From a virus: a stretch of DNA of 33,908 nucleotides. Below are positions 30,484 to 33,908 of this stretch, in pieces. Below the pieces are notes generated by a model. That model ran no database searches. It was not told the DNA's origin and saw only the letters and a list, made by a program, of their open reading frames with translations. Every line of letters starts with the position of its first letter. Within the stretch, counting starts at the first letter, position 1. A program made the position numbers and the translations under genes. Where the stretch lies: IMG/VR virus record IMGVR_UViG_3300024520_000291, positions 1 to 33,908 of that record, one strand, 5' to 3'.

Positions 30484-30702
30484 ATGCAAAAGAGTGCGAA
30501 ATATCACAGGAAACTTCGTAAGGAACTGATTGCCAGAAACAAACTGGACCAAAAAATAAACAGACTTCGTAACGACATTCACATACTGATTGGTAAGCTG
30601 AATCAAATGGAAGACGATCGGTTGTCCAACAAACAGATAGCGGAAAAGGTTGGCTGCTTTGCAAATCAGGTTTCCATGCACGCCAACTTTACAAGACTAT
30701 GA
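30484..30702 (+). CDS. Small coiled-coil/HTH-like protein
   Basis: 72 residues. A basic helical N-terminus (KYHRKLRKELIARNKLDQKI) and a coiled coil lead into LSNKQIAEKVGCFANQVSMH, an HTH-like pattern (xIAxKVGCxxNxVxxH). It could be a small regulator. ATG 30484 has GAGGA about nine bases upstream. It is followed by a 121-bp gap with a palindrome. Confidence 0.5.
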   Translation: MQKSAKYHRKLRKELIARNKLDQKINRLRNDIHILIGKLNQMEDDRLSNKQIAEKVGCFANQVSMHANFTRL

Positions 30703-30743
30703 ACATTATCCAAAAGTATTACCGATTACCAAAGACGGTGCAG

Positions 30744-30760
30744 ACGGTAATTTTTACCGT
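30744..30760 (+). promoter_or_regulatory. Palindrome in the gap before the 30824 gene
   Basis: Perfect inverted repeat ACGGTAA ttt TTACCGT, followed by TTTTGTGTTT. It could be an operator for the small HTH-like protein upstream, or a weak terminator; the T-rich tail favours the latter. Confidence 0.4.
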
Positions 30761-30823
30761 TTTGTGTTTGCTTATATTGGCAGGTACGGCGCTGGTAATT
30801 TAAAAACTAAGCGAGGAAAGAAA

Positions 30824-31345
30824 ATGACGTTGGAACTTAAATACAAGAAAGCACAGGCTCTGTTAGTCGGGGTAACCCCGCGGTCGGATATGCCTGAAAA
30901 AGAGGAAGAGGGGCAAGTAACCGCGGTAACACTATCGCTAAAAATGTTGGTAAAGCCGGACATACTGGATCAGCTTAGCGGGGAGCCAATGCACTTTGGT
31001 ACGTTTTTCTGGCAAGACAATGGGACGTTAAAAGTTTCAGGGATGAAGCCGGTCGAGTTTAACACAAAGTTTGATTATCAAAAACTACGGTTAACCGTGG
31101 ATGCTGCGGGGGGTTCTGAGGTGGTAGCCTCGGCGGCGGTAACCGATCTTATTGCCGCACCCAAAGAAAACTTACAAATTGAGTTAAAGTTTAAGTTGAA
31201 GTTTCAGTGTAGCGAGGACTTTATAGGGCATGCTTCCGGGCAGCTTAATCGGCAAACGGGGGTTGGTGTCCAGTTTCTTGGTGAAAACAAGGAGGCAAAG
31301 AAGGCCGCAACAAACCAGGGAGAGCTGAATTTACCGGAGGATTAA
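30824..31345 (+). CDS. Conserved phage protein of unknown function
   Basis: 173 residues from ATG 30824, with GAGGAAAG just upstream; the extended reading from 30650 crosses the palindrome and overlaps another gene. The product is beta-rich (TAVTLSLKMLVKPDILDQLS; GTFFWQDNGTLKVSGMKPVE; LQIELKFKLKFQCSEDFIG) and resembles proteins often found near phage recombination genes, though I cannot name a family. The C-terminal part is Lys/Ala/Gln rich and disordered. Strand content would allow single-strand DNA binding; this is an inference only. Confidence 0.6.
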   Translation: MTLELKYKKAQALLVGVTPRSDMPEKEEEGQVTAVTLSLKMLVKPDILDQLSGEPMHFGTFFWQDNGTLKVSGMKPVEFNTKFDYQKLRLTVDAAGGSEVVASAAVTDLIAAPKENLQIELKFKLKFQCSEDFIGHASGQLNRQTGVGVQFLGENKEAKKAATNQGELNLPED

Positions 31346-31474
31346 ATGCCAAAACGGGATTCATTAAAAAAGGCGCGACGTCGCGCCGCCAAAGAAAGGG
31401 CGTTTCGTAAACGGCAGCGGGTTAGAGAGGCAAGGGCCGCCAAGAACAGAGGTAGACATGAGTTTCCTAATTGA
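31346..31474 (+). CDS. 42-residue Arg/Lys-rich peptide
   Basis: ATG 31346 with GGAGG five bases upstream gives 42 residues, nearly half Arg or Lys (KKARRRAAKERAFRKRQRVR). Such extreme charge suggests binding to DNA or RNA, as in phage antiterminator-type (arginine-rich) peptides. The gene contains a perfect 16-bp palindrome (31372-31387). It overlaps the next gene by 17 bp. Confidence 0.6.
   Translation: MPKRDSLKKARRRAAKERAFRKRQRVREARAAKNRGRHEFPN
31372..31387. repeat. Perfect 16-bp palindrome GGCGCGACGTCGCGCC
   Basis: Fully self-complementary and GC-rich, within the coding region for the Arg-rich peptide. In RNA it cannot make a stable small loop, but as DNA it could be a protein-binding site or extrude. 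Confidence 0.6.
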
Positions 31475-31775
31475 CGGCCTTACCTTGCTATTTCAGGTGA
31501 GCTTTATTCTGTTTGTAGGGTTGTTTACCTTCATTGAGATAAAAAAGATTCTTGTTAAGCCACCAGAAACGAAGCCGGTAAAGTACGATGAGCCGAACCA
31601 CCAATATAAAACGGCGGATTTTGTTGCCATAACAGGACGGGTTTATCACGTAGACGCTCCCACAAAGGATGTATCCATTACACTTTGGCAGGGACGTAAG
31701 TACAGAGTAATGGTATCGGAAGACGTGGGGGAACTACGAGAGGTTACGGACGAGGACGAGGAGTTTTATTTATGA
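31458..31775 (+). CDS. Membrane-anchored small protein
   Basis: 105 residues with one N-terminal membrane helix (LTLLFQVSFILFVGLFTFIE), then a soluble part with a beta-like domain (YKTADFVAITGRVYHVDAPT; SITLWQGRKYRVMVSEDVGE) and a very acidic end (EVTDEDEEF). ATG 31458 overlaps the Arg-rich peptide gene. No family is recognised. The C-terminal part would lie in the cytoplasm if the short N-terminus is outside. Confidence 0.6.
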   Translation: MSFLIDGLTLLFQVSFILFVGLFTFIEIKKILVKPPETKPVKYDEPNHQYKTADFVAITGRVYHVDAPTKDVSITLWQGRKYRVMVSEDVGELREVTDEDEEFYL

Positions 31776-32107
31776 GACGAGATGGAAACGTAGACGGCAA
31801 TCAAACAGTCGTTGTTGCCATGTACAGGCGGCTTGGGTGTACCGTTACGCATACGTACCAATTAGGCGGGGGGATTCCGGACATTATTGTAGGCTGTCGG
31901 GGTGTAGTTGACTGCCAGGTGGAAATAAAGGACGGGCGAAAACCCCCGAATAAACAAAAACTTAGTACCGATGAGGTGGAGTATCATAAAGAATGGCAGG
32001 GGCGACCGGTTAAAATAATCACAAGTATTGAGGGCGTAATAGACCACGTTCACGAGCTCCGAGCGGACGCAAGTTTGTTACAAGAGGCCCGGAGAAACCA
32101 AACCTGA
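31772..32107 (+). CDS. VRR-NUC-type nuclease
   Basis: 111 residues, the usual size of phage stand-alone VRR-NUC proteins. Motifs are the N-terminal helix NQTVVVAMYRRLGCTVTHTY, the core GGGIPDIIVGCRG with the metal-binding Asp, then VEIKDGRKPPNKQKLS with Glu-x-Lys, and VKIITSIEGVIDHVHEL. VRR-NUC enzymes are structure-specific PD-(D/E)XK nucleases, suited to resolving recombination junctions or processing concatemers before packaging. It overlaps the previous stop (ATGA). Confidence 0.85.
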   Translation: MRRDGNVDGNQTVVVAMYRRLGCTVTHTYQLGGGIPDIIVGCRGVVDCQVEIKDGRKPPNKQKLSTDEVEYHKEWQGRPVKIITSIEGVIDHVHELRADASLLQEARRNQT

Positions 32108-32142
32108 TAGCGCATACGCAAAATACATTTTGAACTATCTTA

Positions 32143-32168
32143 AGGGCCCGAGAAATCACGCGGGCCCT
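32143..32168 (+). other. Hairpin after the VRR-NUC gene
   Basis: Perfect 8-bp stem AGGGCCCG / CGGGCCCT with a 10-base loop, not followed by T. The loop-flanking sequence is AT-rich. It may stabilise the 3' end or support the terminator 32 bases downstream. Confidence 0.5.
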
Positions 32169-32199
32169 GGATTGTGAAATTTGAATGTTCCCCCTTAAG

Positions 32200-32224
32200 A
32201 ACCCTGCGCCCGCGGGGTTTTTTT
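32200..32224 (+). terminator. Rho-independent terminator before the lysis-like cassette
   Basis: Stem AACCCTGC / GCGGGGTT (8 bp, one G-T pair) around a GCCC loop, followed by seven T (32218-32224). It is the clearest plus-strand terminator in the window and separates the early-type operon from the downstream membrane protein, DUF5675 and secreted genes. Confidence 0.85.
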
Positions 32225-32250
32225 GTAAACCAAATAAAAGGGAGTTTTTT

Positions 32251-32601
32251 GTGAGTGGAGCCGTTAGTTTACCGGGTTGGGCCGTTTCCATTTTTGCTGC
32301 GGCCTTTATGGCCATGGCGGGGTTTACTGCCAATTCTGTTTTATCAAATTCCGACGCGATCGCACAAGAGGTTGCCCGGGAACAGGTTGATCGTTTTACA
32401 GCGCGACATGAAGAGGAAAAAAGACAATACGATAAAATACATGAAGGGAAGCCACACGCACCAACGGAAAAAAGGTTAACAGAAAACGCGGTTAAGATTG
32501 CTGAAGTGAATGGAAGGGTTGGCTTGGTCGAAAAGGACATTTTGTACATTAAGGACGGAATTAAAGACATTAAGCAATTGATTCTGGAAATGAAAAAATG
32601 A
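32251..32601 (+). CDS. Membrane protein with coiled coil, holin/spanin candidate
   Basis: 116 residues from GTG 32251, with AAGGGAG eight bases upstream. One N-terminal membrane segment (GWAVSIFAAAFMAMAGFTAN), then a long charged helix (EVAREQVDRFTARHEEEKRQ; KIAEVNGRVGLVEKDILYI). One N-terminal membrane helix with a following periplasmic coiled coil is the layout of inner spanins and some class III holins. Its place directly before DUF5675 suggests lysis. It overlaps the next gene by 4 bp. Assignment is by layout; homology is not established. Confidence 0.55.
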   Translation: MSGAVSLPGWAVSIFAAAFMAMAGFTANSVLSNSDAIAQEVAREQVDRFTARHEEEKRQYDKIHEGKPHAPTEKRLTENAVKIAEVNGRVGLVEKDILYIKDGIKDIKQLILEMKK

Positions 32602-33002
32602 TTCTTGAGTTAACCCGAATCAGTACTAATGAAGACGTGGGAACGTTTGGGGTTTTGAAGTGGAAAAACGATAAGGCCCCGTTTGCGCTTTCATTAGAGG
32701 ACCCCTGGTTAAGTAACACAACAAACATTAGTTGTATCCCCGCGGGGCCGTATGAATGTCGCCCGTTTGACTCCCCTACACATGGGCCCACGTTTGAGGT
32801 TATTAATGTTGTTGGGCGGACGTACATTTTATTTCACAAAGGCAACACGCATATAAATACAAAAGGTTGTATTCTAATCGGGGAACAGTACGAGTTTTTG
32901 GGAAACATTCCGGCGGTGCTTAAGTCAGGAAAAGGGTTTCAAGAGTTTAAAACCAGGGCCCCGAAAGACGGGTTTCCATTGGTGATTAAATGGGCAAATT
33001 AG
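32598..33002 (+). CDS. DUF5675 family protein, lysis-related candidate
   Basis: 134 residues. The family core is visible: FALSLEDPWLSNTTNISCIP, then PAGPYECRPF, and ILFHKGNTHINTKGCILIGE, with His and Cys in an HxGNxxxxxxGCI pattern like L,D-transpeptidase-type (YkuD) active sites. DUF5675 genes often sit in phage lysis regions. The fold suggests peptidoglycan action, but this is not established by sequence. No classical endolysin (amidase, muramidase) is recognisable in this window. Confidence 0.8.
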   Translation: MILELTRISTNEDVGTFGVLKWKNDKAPFALSLEDPWLSNTTNISCIPAGPYECRPFDSPTHGPTFEVINVVGRTYILFHKGNTHINTKGCILIGEQYEFLGNIPAVLKSGKGFQEFKTRAPKDGFPLVIKWAN

Positions 33003-33313
33003 TTACATTACTGGCGGTTATGCTAAGTACGCCTGTACTGGCACACTTCCCGGTGGACTCGAAGTGTGAGGTAAGTTTGCCCGCATTTAAACAGGCCTTT
33101 ATTGTTTACTGTCGGGAAGTTAGCGAAATCAAAACACGGGCACTCGACGAGGCGCCGACTTGTGAAAAATGTCATTCAAACGGAATACAGATAAACCGGT
33201 TTGGTTCCGGGGTTAGTGGTCTTATGTTTCCTAAATATCCTTCCCTGAAGTCCTCGCTTGAAAACATAAAGAGCTCCGGAACCGTTTTTAAAATTATGAA
33301 ACAAAAGGATTAA
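32990..33313 (+). CDS. Secreted protein with CXXCH heme-binding motif
   Basis: 107 residues with a signal peptide (MGKLVTLLAVMLSTPVLA, cleavage before HFPVD). The mature protein contains APTCEKCHSNGIQINRFGSG: Cys58, Cys61, His62 form the CXXCH motif used for covalent heme in c-type cytochromes, followed by 'NG..INRFG' as in small cytochromes. Two other Cys (26, 41) could pair. A possible axial Met is Met79. The gene overlaps DUF5675 by 13 bp. A zinc- or disulfide-binding periplasmic protein is the alternative. Confidence 0.6.
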   Translation: MGKLVTLLAVMLSTPVLAHFPVDSKCEVSLPAFKQAFIVYCREVSEIKTRALDEAPTCEKCHSNGIQINRFGSGVSGLMFPKYPSLKSSLENIKSSGTVFKIMKQKD

Positions 33314-33317
33314 CAAT

Positions 33318-33530
33318 ATGGCAACCTTTGTACAACTGCGTAAGGATCGCGATGATCTTGCTCAATTTGATGAGCTGGCGCGAAATGCTCAAAACCTTGA
33401 ATCAGCGGCGACGGTATATGTGAACATGGGAACGGCGTTACATGCTGGCGCGAACGCTCAACAGAAGGCGGAAATACTTGCTGCAAGGGATGCGTTGATT
33501 GTTAACCTGAAGGCTATATTTGGGATTTGA
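33318..33530 (+). CDS. Unknown 70-residue helical protein
   Basis: Helical, Ala-rich (MATFVQLRKDRDDLAQFDEL; AQQKAEILAARDALIVNLKA). ATG 33318 has AAGGA nine bases upstream. Small helical proteins of this sort often precede tail-fibre genes. Base use looks more Ala/Gln rich than the upstream genes. Function unknown. Confidence 0.6.
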   Translation: MATFVQLRKDRDDLAQFDELARNAQNLESAATVYVNMGTALHAGANAQQKAEILAARDALIVNLKAIFGI

Positions 33531-33536
33531 AATTAG

Positions 33537-33908
33537 ATGGCATTCCCAACTGGCTGGGGTCGGAAGCAAAAAATAACGATCGACAATACCAAAGTATCTG
33601 GGACGGCTAATCTTTCAAATTTCCCTTTTTTGGTAACACTCGATCACCTCAATGCAGAGATTGTAGACGCGGGTACAAATTCTGCTTTGAATGGTGGTGG
33701 CGATTTGCGCTTTTCATCCGACGCGGCAGGCGTTACTCGTTTAGCTTGCGAGGTTCAACATTTTGTCACTAATGCAACAGCGGGCTCAAGAAAGTGCACT
33801 GTTTGGGTTAAGGTTCCGACCGTCACATATTCAACAGATACTGATATATATATCTGGTACAAGAAGGCTGCAGAAACGCAGCCAGCAGTTACTGATACTT
33901 ACGGGCGA
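33537..33908 (+). CDS. DUF2341 tail-fibre-type protein, cut by window end
   Basis: ATG 33537 opens a frame that runs to the last base (124 codons, 3' end missing). It begins WGRKQKITIDNTKV with NFPFLVTLD, then GGGDLRFSSDAAGVTRLACE and TVWVKVPTVTYSTDTDIYIW, the strand order of DUF2341, a jelly-roll domain of phage tail and adhesin proteins, often followed by LamG or lectin-like domains. It is probably a second receptor-binding or side-fibre protein. No ribosome site is clear, so the start is less certain than the domain. Confidence 0.75.
   Translation, partial: MAFPTGWGRKQKITIDNTKVSGTANLSNFPFLVTLDHLNAEIVDAGTNSALNGGGDLRFSSDAAGVTRLACEVQHFVTNATAGSRKCTVWVKVPTVTYSTDTDIYIWYKKAAETQPAVTDTYGR

Noticed and set aside
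30464-30681. Minus-strand ORFs over the 30484 gene
   Set aside because: Products are Cys/Phe/Ser-rich shadows of the Lys-rich plus-strand gene, which has a ribosome site and fits the operon.
1-33908. CRISPR array, tRNA genes, insertion sequences
   Set aside because: No regularly spaced direct repeats, no cloverleaf with T-loop sequence and no transposase motif were noticed on either strand.
1-33908. Temperate phage with integrase and attachment site
   Set aside because: No integrase, excisionase or CI-type repressor is present in the window; the RHH regulator alone does not prove lysogeny. The missing part of the genome could still hold them.

Overview
The window is part of the genome of a tailed double-stranded DNA phage with siphovirus (long, non-contractile tail) morphology. 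The evidence is an uninterrupted head-to-tail gene series with a lambda/GpA-type terminase, a lambda-type portal, an HK97-type protease and capsid, a tail terminator, a frameshifted tail chaperone, a tape measure and a tail tip protein. The host should be Gram-negative: the phage encodes a probable outer-membrane beta-barrel, a lipoprotein and several Sec-exported proteins. I cannot name the host genus. I found no integrase, replicative helicase, primase or polymerase, no tRNA gene, no CRISPR array and no insertion sequence. Both window ends cut through the phage: the terS frame is open to the left edge and a DUF2341 gene runs off the right edge.

Layout: (1) 1-17627, plus strand, virion genes: terS, terL, a gpW-position protein, portal, a fused protease-capsid gene, a decoration candidate, head-tail joining proteins, tail terminator, tail tube, G/GT chaperones with a -1 frameshift on A AAA AAC, tape measure, distal tail proteins, an NlpC/P60-like protein, a 1657-residue tip protein with six FN3 repeats and a self-cleaving S74 chaperone, then a Lom-like outer-membrane protein. 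(2) 17617-19168, minus strand: ribbon-helix-helix regulator, lipoprotein, secreted FN3 protein and two unknown proteins. (3) 19229-22370, plus strand, recombination and modification: RecT, two small proteins, YqaJ exonuclease, and a C5 cytosine methyltransferase with a second long ORF nested in another frame. (4) 22414-23784, minus strand: four small unknown genes. (5) 24006-33908, plus strand: a DUF932 gene, a structured intergenic region ending in a terminator, a coiled-coil gene, a DnaA-box/AT-rich region next to a stand-alone DnaA domain IV gene, many small genes (five with zinc-binding cysteine patterns, two PD-(D/E)XK nuclease-like, one HNH-like), then a probable lysis/envelope cassette (membrane protein, DUF5675, secreted CXXCH protein) and the start of a second tail-fibre-type gene.

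How it fits together: both minus-strand operons are divergent from a plus-strand operon, and both intergenic regions carry the same 10-bp palindrome GTGTATACAC over or near promoter-like elements. The ribbon-helix-helix protein beside one copy is the natural candidate to control both. RecT and the YqaJ exonuclease form a lambda-Red-like recombination pair. The DnaA domain IV protein and the adjacent boxes suggest that initiation, or capture of host DnaA, is centred at 26.4-26.6 kb. Genes are packed tightly: neighbours commonly share ATGA or TAATG, and three structural pairs overlap by 77-113 bp. No stretch over 300 bp lacks a gene; the larger gaps are 23785-24005, 25164-25410 and 26407-26635, each holding regulatory or structural elements.
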